From Edaphochlamys debaryana (Eukaryota > Chlorophyta > Chlorophyceae > Chlamydomonadales): a stretch of DNA of 64,000 nucleotides. The position numbers were made by a program, and so were the translations under genes. Each line of letters begins with the position of its first letter. The first letter of the stretch is position 1. The stretch lies in the NCBI GenBank assembly GCA_016858145.1, contig JAEHOE010000002.1:3348001-3412000 (forward strand), given 5' to 3'. Of this stretch, positions 11,601 to 22,092 are shown piece after piece. The notes under the pieces were generated by a model that did not search any database, was not told where the DNA came from, and worked only from the letters and a program-made list of their open reading frames with translations.

Positions 11601-14600
11601 AGGGGAGCCAATCGGAAATAGGGGAGCAGCGGGCGGCGGGGTTTAAGCATGTACACATGGTGGTCCCAAGAAAGGCAGTTCCATCCTCAGAGGCTTACGA
11701 GGTAGGAAGACGGGCGCCGCAGACGTTGCCCGGGCCACGTCCACGAGCCTGTAAGTCACACAAGGACGCACAGTTCAGGCATCACATAGCGGGTACAGGC
11801 TAGATACCGTGCGGTAGCCCTGGCAGTGCCCCGGCGATGCGAATCACAGCTCTCACACGCACCCTCAGCTTGCGCACCTGAAGTCGTACTCGTCGAAGCT
11901 CATGGGGGCCACCCATCCCCCCGTGGCCGTGATGTAGCGGACGTCATTCCTGTGAGGCGGGAGGCCAGCGTGGTCACCAGGTGGCTATCTACCTGTCACT
12001 CTTTTCTGTTGTGGGCCCCTCCCCTCCCCTCCTGTCAATGCCGCCCCGCCCACCTGTTCGTGCCCGTAAGGCCCTCCAGGCCGGCCGGCACCTCCTCCTC
12101 CCCAAAGTAGACCATGGGGGACAGCCAGCCCGTCGCCTGGCTGGCCCGCGCATCCCGCGCTGCGTCCAGAGCGTCCTGGGCCTGCGGCGGCAGGGAAGGG
12201 CAAGGGCGACGGCCGGAAGGGTAAAGACGGACGGAGCAGGAACTGGGCCGCCACCGGATGTGCGCCCAGATTGTAACCTCAAGCAGGCTTTGCACTCTCC
12301 TCTCCCGCCAAGTCTGGGGCATGCTCCCCTTGAGTGCGGAGCGCGGCACCATCCCACACCGTCACACACACACCCCTTCTACCCCGGGGGGTGGCACCGC
12401 ACGCACCTCATCGTACACGGGCGGCCCCGGTGGCCGGCTGGGGTCCCGGACAAGCACCAGGTTGCGGTGGTCGTCTGCGGGCGGCAAAACACGTTCGCAA
12501 GAGGTGGGGAACCGATAGATGTGGATGCACGGTGCTTGGGGGTCAGTAGATAGACCTGCGCACATGCCTACCCTTGCGCAGGGGCGTGGCCAGGCCGTTG
12601 GTGCCCTCCCCAGCCATCACGGGCCCCGTGTAGGCGGGCGGGGGCTGCGAGCGAGGCAAGGGGCAGGGAGAAACCTGGTCAGGACTGCTTATGCGTGCAA
12701 TTGAGGCTTGCCTGTGGGGCTGCTGGTTGCTCTACGGCGCGGCATGCCTAGATAGACATGCAGGCAGGGTGACGCGACACAAGGGCATGAGTCACACGCA
12801 CCCTGCCGGACGTACGGAAGAAAAACGCCGTACGCTTGTGTACGGCGTCCACAGTGGTCACCACCAGGTTGGCGCCGTACGCCTCCAGGTCCTGCAGTGT
12901 CCTGACAGGGCGAACGGGTGCCGCGGGGTGGATGGGGCAAGGGATGGAGGGGGGCGTTCTCGGCTTCGTGGGCCAATGCGGCCGCATCACCAAGACCCTG
13001 CTCACATGTTGTCAAACACGTTGTGCAGCACGCCCTCCAGCCCAGCTGCGCCATGCCGGTACTGGCCAGCGCTGGCCAGGAAGCGGCCGAGCTTGCGGCC
13101 CTCGCTGGTGTCGAAGATGGCCGCGCCTGGGTAGCGGCATGGGGCCGATTGCAAGCCAAGGCTAGATTGGGTTGGGCGGACAGTGGTCCAAACCAAACCA
13201 CCGAATGAACCACGCACGCAGTACACATGCCCATGCTCGTGCCGTGCATAACTGAACCAACCGCCTCACCGTTGTCCATGTAGAAGTCGCTGGCTCCGGA
13301 AGCGCTGCCAGGGCGGGAGCGGAGAGTGTCGTCGTTCGCCCTCGCCAGCCTGCCACCCCTGGCCGCCACTGAACGGGGAGCAGGGCGCACGCAGTAGTAC
13401 GGGGCGTGGCCACATGTTACATGTTAAGTACAATGGACGCACCGTCTCCCTGACGGGCTGGCTTGCTCCCTGCCCTACAACATAACGGTAGAGCACCCCC
13501 CCCCCCCTTGCCCCCTTGCCCGACACCAGGACTCACGGTAGAGCGCCAGCAGCCCGCCCGTGGAGGTTCCCGCCAGCTGGTCGAAGAAGTCAGCGATGTC
13601 CAGATCAAAGCACTTCTTGACGAGATCCCAGTTGGACGGGGGAGCCAGCATTGCCGCCTGCCTGCAAGGTAAGAAGTCGACGGGTGGGTTAAGTGGGGGC
13701 CCCCCGTGCCGGGCACGCCCAGGAGGTAGGTCAAGCAGGGTGAAGCGATTCTTACTTGGCGTTACCCCTCGATTCACCTGGCGCAGTAGCTCCTCCAGTA
13801 GGCCTGGAAGGCGGCGTCCCCGGCGTCGGGTTGAGGCGGGTGACCAAGCTCCGGGTAGGGTGGTACCTAGGTTTGCGGAAGGGGCATGGGGATGGTTAGT
13901 TCCTCCTAAGGCTTTGGTAGGTGAATTGACAACAATACATCGCGACTGTCACATGTACGGTATCGTGGGCCTCATCAGCCTACCGCAGGGCCCCGCAGGC
14001 AGAGACGGGTACCTACCGGTTCCCAGCCCAGGCGCGCATGTGACCCGCCCTCGGCTTGGCATCCCCCCTGTGCCTTTAGTTGCGGGCCTCCACGCGCACC
14101 TGCGCGGTGTACTCCGCAAGAAGATCCGCGTGCTGTTGAGCGGTTATGACCGGGAGACCATCTTCGCCCGTCCGCTGAGCGGCGTGGGCTAGCATCGCCC
14201 GCACCACCTCGTCCTTGAGCAACCGCTGCTTCCACAGGACCTGCTTTAGCGAGTCCTCCAGCTGCCTCAGCACCTGCGATCAGCACACAGGAAGAAGCAA
14301 GGTCCAACGAGACCGCCGGGTAGGAGAGAGGGAGAGGTGGTGGAGATGTGTGGATGGGCGGGGCGCGAGGTCGGGTTTTGACACAACCCGGGGGTGGGCC
14401 TGGCACGCCAGGAGATCAGCTGCCACAATTACGGCTTGTGCTATGACATGCACAACGCGAGCCGAGAGAAAGGGGGCAAACGAAACAATCTGTCTCGGGC
14501 TCGGTGCCCGCCAACTGTTGCGCGTACCTGGGCGGAGATGAGGCCTCGCATGCCACCTCCGTCAAGACTCAGAAGCGTTGGTGTTCGCTTGATGTGGATT

Positions 14601-14671
14601 CGCGTTCCCTCCAAGTCCCCATCAACGTCAGCTCTGTCCACCACGTAGGCCCATCTCAATGTTTCCGACAT
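8610..14671 (-). CDS. patatin-like phospholipase / lipid acyl hydrolase, tandem copy 1
   Basis: Twenty-one exons join in frame to 675 residues: 14671-14528, 14273-14100, 13866-13778, 13661-13537, 13368-13270, 13126-13006, 12901-12802, 12644-12572, 12474-12407, 12181-12054, 11949-11878, 11748-11699, 11594-11512, 11332-11242, 11053-10901, 10784-10680, 10514-10426, 9324-9259, 9094-9051, 8885-8800 and 8677-8610. Patatin motifs occur in order: the oxyanion loop LSLDGGGMRGL (about residue 35), the nucleophile elbow GTSTGG holding the catalytic Ser, ITATGGW, ARATSAAPVF, and DGGLANND carrying the catalytic Asp. Ser and Asp form the family's catalytic dyad, which cleaves acyl groups from phospho- or galactolipids. 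The C-terminal 250 residues, with RIQIKDE, AARFALRLTW and CFVFGL, are also shared by the next gene. No transit peptide is obvious, since the patatin core begins close to the start. A miniature inverted-repeat element lies in intron 17. Confidence 0.9.
9644..10286. mobile_element. 643-bp element with terminal inverted repeats in intron 17 of patatin copy 1
   Basis: The left end starts CACGTTACGTTACCTCC at 9644. The reverse complement of the right end, read inward from 10286, starts with the same 17 bases. Over the first 35 positions the two ends match at 31. Both ends also contain internal palindromic GTTAC/GTAAC blocks. The interior has no convincing coding capacity, so this is a non-autonomous, MITE-like element. 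It lies wholly inside the intron between exons 10514-10426 and 9324-9259, which explains why that intron is about 1.1 kb while its counterpart in copy 2 is about 0.1 kb. I could not define a clean target-site duplication, so the superfamily is unassigned. Confidence 0.75.
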
Positions 14672-15702
14672 TTCTTCAGCTAGGACGCCACGATAACGGC
14701 TTCAGTGTGCCTGAGTATTGGTTTTGCGCTTGTCGGGAGCAACTTGAAATCGACTAGAACTCGCCACGTTGTGTGCGGCCTGATGCACGAGATATGGGGT
14801 TGGCCTGTAAACTACAACTGTTCCTGGCACTTTGGGTGTGCCGGATGAAACGGCTCGTGTCAACACGGGGGTCCTGACTAGATGCCAACTGCATGGGCCC
14901 CAACTTACCGGGCCCGACAAGCGACCAGACGACATTCAGGGTCTTGGGGAGAGCAATGGAGGAGAAAGACGACGCTGCGGTCAGCTCAAGGACGCGTGGC
15001 AGAGCGGTGGTCCCGGCCCTCCCCCTACTCCCCCAACACCGGAGGCCTCGACACCAGGAGCCACGAAAGTACCGTTTGCGCGCGCGGCTGCCCCTAGGTT
15101 AGCCCCTGCCTCGGCGATGCGCATTGCTGGCACCCCGCCTTCTTCTCTCGCGTTGCGGCAGCGGCTACATCGACGCGTTCAGCTGCATTCCTCGTCGTCG
15201 TCCGGACTACGCTGCACGGCCCCTGCGAGCACAGCACCCTCCCCCTACTCCCCCTTTCCCAAGCAGCCCCTGCGAGCACAGAATCCCCCTTTCCGCCAGC
15301 AGCCTTGGAAACAACAATCCGAGGCCTCTGCTAGCCATAAGCTTTCAAGCGGTAGAGGGTCAGCCGCCGCCGCCTCACGTTCACAAACACTTTTGAAGTA
15401 GCCCCTGGCATTGTGGCCGCTACACGCATGTATGAGCAGGGCAGGCTCGGGGCAGGCTGCGCTTTCTCCTTTCCCTTCTTCTACCCACCATCGGACTGGG
15501 CCACCACGCACGACTGTCCCCCATACAACACGCTACCCAAGCGACCAGCCACTCTCAAGTGTCGAGTACGCTCGAGTACTCTCGCTCCCCTCGGATCCCT
15601 GAGACCCGCCGGGCACAAGGCGGGCACAAGGCGGCACAAGGACCACGCAAGCGCCCACGTCCAGCCGGCCACGTGCACGCATGGCATGCCAGCGCTTGCT
15701 GT
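14672..15702. other. intergenic between the two tandem patatin-like genes
   Basis: This region should hold the promoter of copy 1 and the 3' UTR of copy 2. It contains a box shared with the upstream region of copy 2 (14872-14889), pyrimidine-rich stretches, and two copies of GCCCCTGCGAGCACAG about 46 bp apart near 15220 and 15266. No gene is apparent. Confidence 0.45.
14872..14889 (-). promoter_or_regulatory. 18-bp box shared upstream of both patatin copies (copy 1)
   Basis: The plus strand reads TCCTGACTAGATGCCAAC, about 200 bp upstream of the copy 1 start codon. The same 18 bases occur at 21651-21668, about 175 bp upstream of the copy 2 start. Surrounding sequence has diverged. This may be a retained regulatory site or 5' UTR element, or simply a remnant of the duplication. 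Confidence 0.4.
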
Positions 15703-18700
15703 TCAGAAGGCGCCCTGTCCAGTGCCCGTGGCCAGGGCCAAGAACTTGCCGCCCCGCACCCTTTTGCCTGCGGGCAAGGAGAGCCGGCATTGCATGGAAC
15801 GAAGCACGCAAGCCACGAACGAGCGAGGTACAAGGGTGGCTGATGTCATGTGCCACCGAGCTTCAGCTGCTAGTGGCCCGCCTCAGGCATGCAGCCCAGG
15901 CCCGTCTCACCGTCGTCAAGCCTGTCCAGCTCCGGCAGCAGCACAAAGGGGTGCCAGGACGCCTCCTCCAGTCCCAGCACGAAGCACCGCACCCACCTGG
16001 CGCGGGAGGCGAGTGGTGGGTGGCGCGAAGATGTGGGCTGCTGTGTGCGGTTTTGCCGTGCCATGCATGGAAGGTGGGGGCGCGGCCCCGAGCGCGCGAG
16101 TGGGGGAAGCAAGATTGGGTGGGTCCCGCCTGTGTCCCCGGCGCGCGGGCTCTGGCAGTATTCACCTCGGCCTCACTGCACCCGAGACCAGCAACCTGGC
16201 CCACCAAGCGTAGCAAGCAAGAGCTAGCTAACAAGAGCGAATACACCTTGCTTGCGTGCTCATGCCGCTCACCATGTGAGGCGAAAGGCGTTGCGGGCCG
16301 CAAGTGACTTCCCAATCTACTCGGCAAGGGGGCGGGGCACGGCATGAGTCGGGCGGGCGGGCACCGACAACGTTGGTGGAAGGACGCACGGCCCGTTGTG
16401 CCCGCCCGCCGCCGCCAATGGTTTGTCCGAGCCCACCTGCTCATAGGCGCGCAGGGTCCGGGGGCTGCCGTCCTCCATTCCAGCCATAAGGGCGTCGCGC
16501 CAGTCCTGGGGATCGTTCCGGAATGAACAAGCATGAAGTGTTAGTTTGCATGTTGTCGTGTGGGCGGCAAGCATGCATGATGCGGTGCGGTTGGGAGCAC
16601 GCACCGGGTGAGCCTCAAAGTCAAACGGCTCGTCCTTGATCTGGATCCGCAGATACGTGCCCTCGGGCGTGCGCAGAAGGCCGTCTGCGGGTTGCATTGG
16701 TCGGAAGTCAGACCTTGACCGGATGCCCAGTTTAACTCGGTGCGTTATGCCCGGCTCACAGTAAATGAAGCGGAAGATGTTTTCCTTGTCCTCTCCGTTG
16801 AGGTTGATGGAAAGGACCACGAGGTCGCCCACGTGCTTCAGGGCGGGCATGAGGTTCCGTACGCCTGTACGGACGTCACGCCGGGGGCGGTGCATGGGCA
16901 GAGCGGTGCGCGGCAGGGGCGGGATAATGAAGCAAGGCGGTGAGGGGAGGTGGAGCGGGCGCTCATCAGCACAGGCGTGCTGTGCTCAGGGGGGCACAAC
17001 AGAAAAACTTTTCTACCCACATTTCCAGACTCCGCCCAGCGCCCGAGCAGGGATACGAACGGGAGCCGTCAGCACGGAGCCCAGCCGCCGGGGCCAGCCG
17101 CCAGGCCCCGCGCGGGCAGACGGGCCAGTCTCCTCAGGTGCTGGCTGAGCGTCAGTTCTTGCATTGCCTGGTAGCGGAATGGGGGATGGAGAACTTGAGG
17201 CAGGGGCGGAGACGAGGCGAACCACACATCAACGTGGCAGGTGCCCCTGTTCCGTAAGATGCAATAGTGATGGAATGGCAAGCTTGCATACCCGTGTCGC
17301 CCATCCGTACTCACGCCTGAGTAGGCCTCCGGTGAGCAGCTGAAGGGGTTTCATGAGCAGGTGCACCGGCCGCAGCAGCGCTGACCCCGCGCGCCTCAGC
17401 AAGCCTGGACCCTTGGGCTTTGGCTCGTTGTAACCATCGATAGAGGCCATCGTGTCGGTACCTGGGGTCACACGCAACAGCACGAGTCAGGCAATGCAAG
17501 ACTCGTACCCACTGGGCCTCGCTTGCAGCCTCTTTCGTCACTTCCCAGCTACCGCTTACCGATGGACAGGATAGCGCAGTCCTTGAGCCCCGCCTTGTTG
17601 TTGCGCTGCAGCATTTGCGCTAGGCCCATGAACGTGGGGTCGTTGTTGGCCTGGTGCGGAGATGACGGGCATACGGGGTGCAAGAATGGAGGAGGGGTGG
17701 ACAGTTCAAAGCTAATGGAGTCCCGTTACTCCGTTAGGCAGTTACTACTGCATCGTCCCAGGGGTTTCCTCCTGTATGTCGGGACGCACCAGCACGCCGT
17801 CCAGGAACACGCGGTGCTCCCAGCCCGGCGGCGGGGGATCCAGGGGCTGGCCCGTGGCGTCGACAGGGCGCATGGGCTTGGCTGGATGGGAGGCAGGAGG
17901 CAGAGGGCGGGGCAACTTGCCCCTTAGAGAACGCTCGGAGCCTGCTCGATCTGCCTCACACCGCGACGACAGACCCCATGCAAGAGGCAGGGCTTTAGGT
18001 GGGTAGCAGGTCGACGAGCATGAGCGTACTGCAGCCTCACGTGGGAGACATCCTGCCACGGCGGATGAGGCGTAGGCGACGTCAACCAGCCTGCAGGATA
18101 AGTGGGATGCATATGCGTGACGGGTACTGGCGGCCGAGGCGGTGCGAGCCGACGGCAAGCGCAAGGCTGGAGGCAGGGGCAAGTGCATTGAAGCACAGGG
18201 CCGCTCACTTGAAGTTGAACTGGTCAAAGTTTAGGGGCGTGACCCATCCGCCTGTCGCCGTGATGAAGCGGATGTCATCCCTAGTGGGGGCACGCACACA
18301 AGCGAGTGTGATGAGTGGGGGGTGCACAAGCAGGGAATCCTTGGCATGACGTGGGTGCCTCCACCCGGGTTCCACCGATCGACACCCCCCTGGATCCTGG
18401 CCTGGCGCACCTACCGATTGGTGCCCATGGGTTCCTGCGTGCTGGTATCCTGGCCAGGCGGCACGTCGTTCTCTCCGTAGTTAATCATGGCCGAAAGCCA
18501 GCCGGTGGCCGAGTTGTTCCGAGCGTCCGCGGCCGCTTGCGCCGCGGCGTTGCCCTGGGGGTGAGCAGGCGAGCATGCAAGCGATGATCCCAGTAAGCGG
18601 AGGGAGCATACAGTAGTCGCAGTTTGAGAGGGCGGTGGGGCGTCAGACCCCAGGCTTTGGGGATTGGGCCTGGAAGCGGGGGACCGCGAACACTGCTGCC

Positions 18701-21476
18701 GGAGAACTGGTGTCATGCATACGCACATGTAGCGTGGGCGCCCCAGGGCGCCGCGGGTCCCGGACAAGCACTCCCTTGTGTTCGTCACCTGCCATCGATA
18801 TATAGGCATGAAAGCAAGTTGCGTTGGACAACCGCTGGCCGGCAGAGGGGCACGTTGCAGCTCGGGGGCAAACATCCGCCGCAGTTCGGTGGCTACGGTA
18901 TGGTGGCGAGAGGCCAGGAGGCTCACCCTTCCGCAGAGGCGTGGCCAGACCGCTTGAGCCAGGCCCGTCCTGGCCGTTTGGGCCGCTGTAGGCAGGCGGA
19001 GCCTGGTGGCTCAGCGTGTGGGAGCCGAGGGAACCCGTTATGACGCTCAAAACACCCCCGGGGGCCCCCGGAAGGGAGTGATAAGTTGCTCACCCTGCCT
19101 GACATGTGGAAGAAGAAAGCGGTGCGCTTGTACGTGGCGTCGATGGTGGTAAGACAGACGTTTGCACCAAACGCCTCAAGGTCCTGCAGCGTCCTGACAT
19201 ATTGGGAGGGAGGAAGCGAGACTCAGGCGATACGGAAAGCGGCGGGTGGCTGGCGTACAGCCCCCGCGGAGCAGGGGGTGCGCTGGATGTGGGGTTACGA
19301 GGCTTTCCCGAGGTGCCCCCTCACATGTCGCCGTACAGAGTTCGGAGGACCTCCTCGTAGCCGTCCGCGTCCTGCATCTCCCGGCCCCCACTGGCTAGGA
19401 ACCGGCGCATCCTCCGCAGCGGGTTTGTCTCGAAGGTTCTGTGGCCTGCACAGTAGTAATGCAAGCAAGGGTTAGGCCATGAGCGAGGGGAGGCGGGGCG
19501 CTTGAAGTGCGACCGGGGCTCTCTGATGAGAGCCTTAGGACTCGAGGCGAGCGGCTCGAGGCACGAACCCCCCGACGACCACACCGACCCAACTACCTTA
19601 CCGTTATCCATGTAGAAGTCGTTGGCACCCGCAGCGCTGCCAGGCCGGGAGCGGAGCGTGCCATCATCTGCCCTCGCCAGCCTACCACCCCTGGACGCCA
19701 CTGCGTGGAGGAGATGGCCAGAGTAACAGCAGGGTGGCGCAGGAGGCGATGGGTGGGGTGCGGGAATCCATCCGCCCTTATCGCCATGCCCCACCCCTCC
19801 GTCACTCACAATACAGAGCTAATAGTGCGCCTGTTGAGGTGCCCGCCAGCTGGTCAAAGAACTCGGCAATGTCAACGTCGAAGCACTTCTTGACGAGCGC
19901 CCAGTTCGAAGGAGGCTCCAGCATGGCTCGCTGCCTAGGGCGCACCGGGAGGGGCGAGCGAGGCAGGCACTTTTTGCGGGGCTCGGCCTTTTCCTCGCCC
20001 TGCTCGTACGTCGGGCAGCCATGCATGAGCATCCTCCCTCACAACACGTCCTCCCCTCAGCCCTCGCCCCTCACCGCAATCTGGCTGGGGTATGCGCCCT
20101 ACCACCCTCTCACCCCAGTCCTCGGTGGTTACAATGAGGGATGCCTGAGGGGGTCTAAGCGCAGAACGCTCCGACCGGCTGGTCGACCACACGGGCTTGC
20201 CGCCTGCAAGCCTGTTTTGCCCCCTAACAGCAGCTCACAAGGGCGGTGAGCCACGGCTAACACCCCAGCCCGGGGGCAGCTGTTGGTACTACGTACGGCG
20301 CCGCCCCCGTGACGCCTCCGCACGCTGTCTTGGAGGCCTAGCCTGACGGGCCTGACGGGCTTTCAGTCCCACCCTCCTTGGTGCGTGGCGCGCGCCTCCT
20401 CCTGACCCACCCCCTGACGTCCGTGCCCAAACCCACCTGCTGCGATACCGGTCCCACATGCCCATGTACTCCTGGGGCGTGCGGCGGGGGCACACGACAC
20501 ACGAGTGCGATGGGTGATTGCGTGTAGCATGCTGAGCTTCATTCGTTACCCTCCTGGCAGTAATTAGATAGCCAGTCGAGCCGTCAATGCTGATTGGCGC
20601 GCTCGTCCGACTGACCTCGTCACTGTGGGGCTGGCCAGGGGCCTGACCGCCATGCAGCGTTGCCGGGGTCAGCGGCATGTGCTGCAAGGGAGGCGGCAAC
20701 AAACGGAAAGGATGACCAGCCCTGATGGGAAGTTCAGGCTAGCCAGCAGTGGACGTATACAAAGCTGGCACCCGGCATATCCCGGCAGGCTGCATGCATG
20801 TGGGGAGGGCGGGGAGGCGGGGGCGAGCTGAATCTGCGGGCCAACGCTAGCTTCCATTCCCTGACCCCTGCCCATCGGCCTGCCTTTAATCCCCGGACCA
20901 CTCCTCTTCACAATCCCCTACATATGGTTCCCCCTTCCAGCATGCGCACCGGTGCGTTGTACTCGCTCTGCAGGTCCCACTGCTCGCTCTCATCAATCGC
21001 GCCCCGGGCTCTGGCGTGGGCCAGCATGTCCTGCACGAACCCAACCTTGAGCAGACGCTCCTTCCACAGCACCAGCTTGATGGAGTCCTCTAGACTCTCC
21101 AGCACCTGTAGGCGCATTGACGAATGGAAGGTTGCCAGCGGGCTGCTTGCTGCGGTGCGGGAGCGGCAGGATGGACCGAGCGTCGACGCAAGGCGCAAAC
21201 TACCCTTAACGAAACAGCCATAGCCAGGGTGTTTCGATGCCCAACCCTGTTATCTCTCCGCGTAGCTTCGCGGTGCAGCGGATGTTCGGGAACCAACTGC
21301 TGTGCACCGACCTGGGCCACGATGACGCCTCGGAGCCCCCCGCCATCTAAGCTTAGTAGCGTTGGCGACCTGGAGGCATGCAAGCGCTTGCTCTGTATGA
21401 TATTACTTCTGTCGGCGACGTAGGGCCAGTTCTGCTGCGGATGCTCTGCTCGGGCCATCACTGCGAGCGTGGCCAT
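15703..21476 (-). CDS. patatin-like phospholipase / lipid acyl hydrolase, tandem copy 2
   Basis: Twenty-one exons give 659 residues: 21476-21312, 21105-20950, about 20471-20437, 19934-19810, 19700-19602, 19445-19325, 19193-19094, 19002-18927, 18788-18727, 18554-18415, 18280-18209, 18090-18041, 17881-17790, 17650-17560, 17461-17315, 16864-16760, 16684-16605, 16505-16437, 16316-16273, 15996-15911 and 15767-15703. Intron phases match copy 1 throughout, and ten exons have exactly the same length (125, 99, 121, 100, 72, 50, 91, 105, 44 and 86 nt). The start of exon 3 is uncertain, since an acceptor 60 nt further upstream also keeps the frame. LSLDGGGLRGV and GTSTGA (nucleophile Ser) are intact. 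The Asp motif reads DGVLANND instead of DGGLANND, so the catalytic Asp is kept but the following glycine is replaced. The first donor is GTCGGT, weaker than in copy 1. Exons 6 and 15 have diverged most, which suggests altered substrate or regulation after duplication. Confidence 0.87.
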
Positions 21477-22092
21477 AAGCGCGTTTGTGCACAAGCTTTG
21501 GAGGCTTGTTGTTTGGTCGGGTTCTTCGCTCGCTGTACCGCGAATTGCGGGAACTCGCCACGTCGCAGGCGCAACGCCGGGGCACGGGAGTTGAACTAAC
21601 GCTAATCACTTGTTTGCAACATGCACAACTGTTGCAGAGCCGGCGGGCTCTCCTGACTAGATGCCAACAGCGGACATCCAGGCCCACGCGAAGCCCAACT
21701 CCCAGGCAGGATTGCGCATTTGCACCTGTGTGCCTGATGGGGGATGGGGTGGGGCAGGGCAGGGGTCCCTCGCGCCAGGGCCAGATGCGTCAATGACGAA
21801 GCCGCAGGGGTCCCCAGGTCCAGAGCGAGGGGACCTGACCTGCCCAGCGGGGGCCCGCCGAAAGGCACTGACTACCGGCAGCCGGTCACCACCACTCTGA
21901 TGTTCTCGTCCTGAGATGCCACCACGGTGCTCAGCGGTGCTCCACCGGCGCTTCGTGGCTCCCGCGGCGGCCCGCCGACGTGATGAGCGCCCAATTCCGG
22001 CAAGTCCACGCCTTTCCCAGTCTCTATACAGCATGTGTACTGAATACTTGCCTGTACAGCTAGTCTGCGAATCTAGCGTCTGGACCTCAGCA
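21477..22092. other. divergent intergenic region between patatin copy 2 and the ankyrin-type locus
   Basis: This should contain the promoter of patatin copy 2 on the minus strand and that of the ankyrin-type locus on the plus strand. Apart from the box shared with copy 1 at 21651-21668, I see no recognisable element or coding exon. Confidence 0.4.
21651..21668 (-). promoter_or_regulatory. 18-bp box shared upstream of both patatin copies (copy 2)
   Basis: This is the second occurrence of TCCTGACTAGATGCCAAC (plus-strand reading), about 175 bp upstream of the start at 21476. Position and orientation relative to the gene are the same as for copy 1. Confidence 0.4.
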
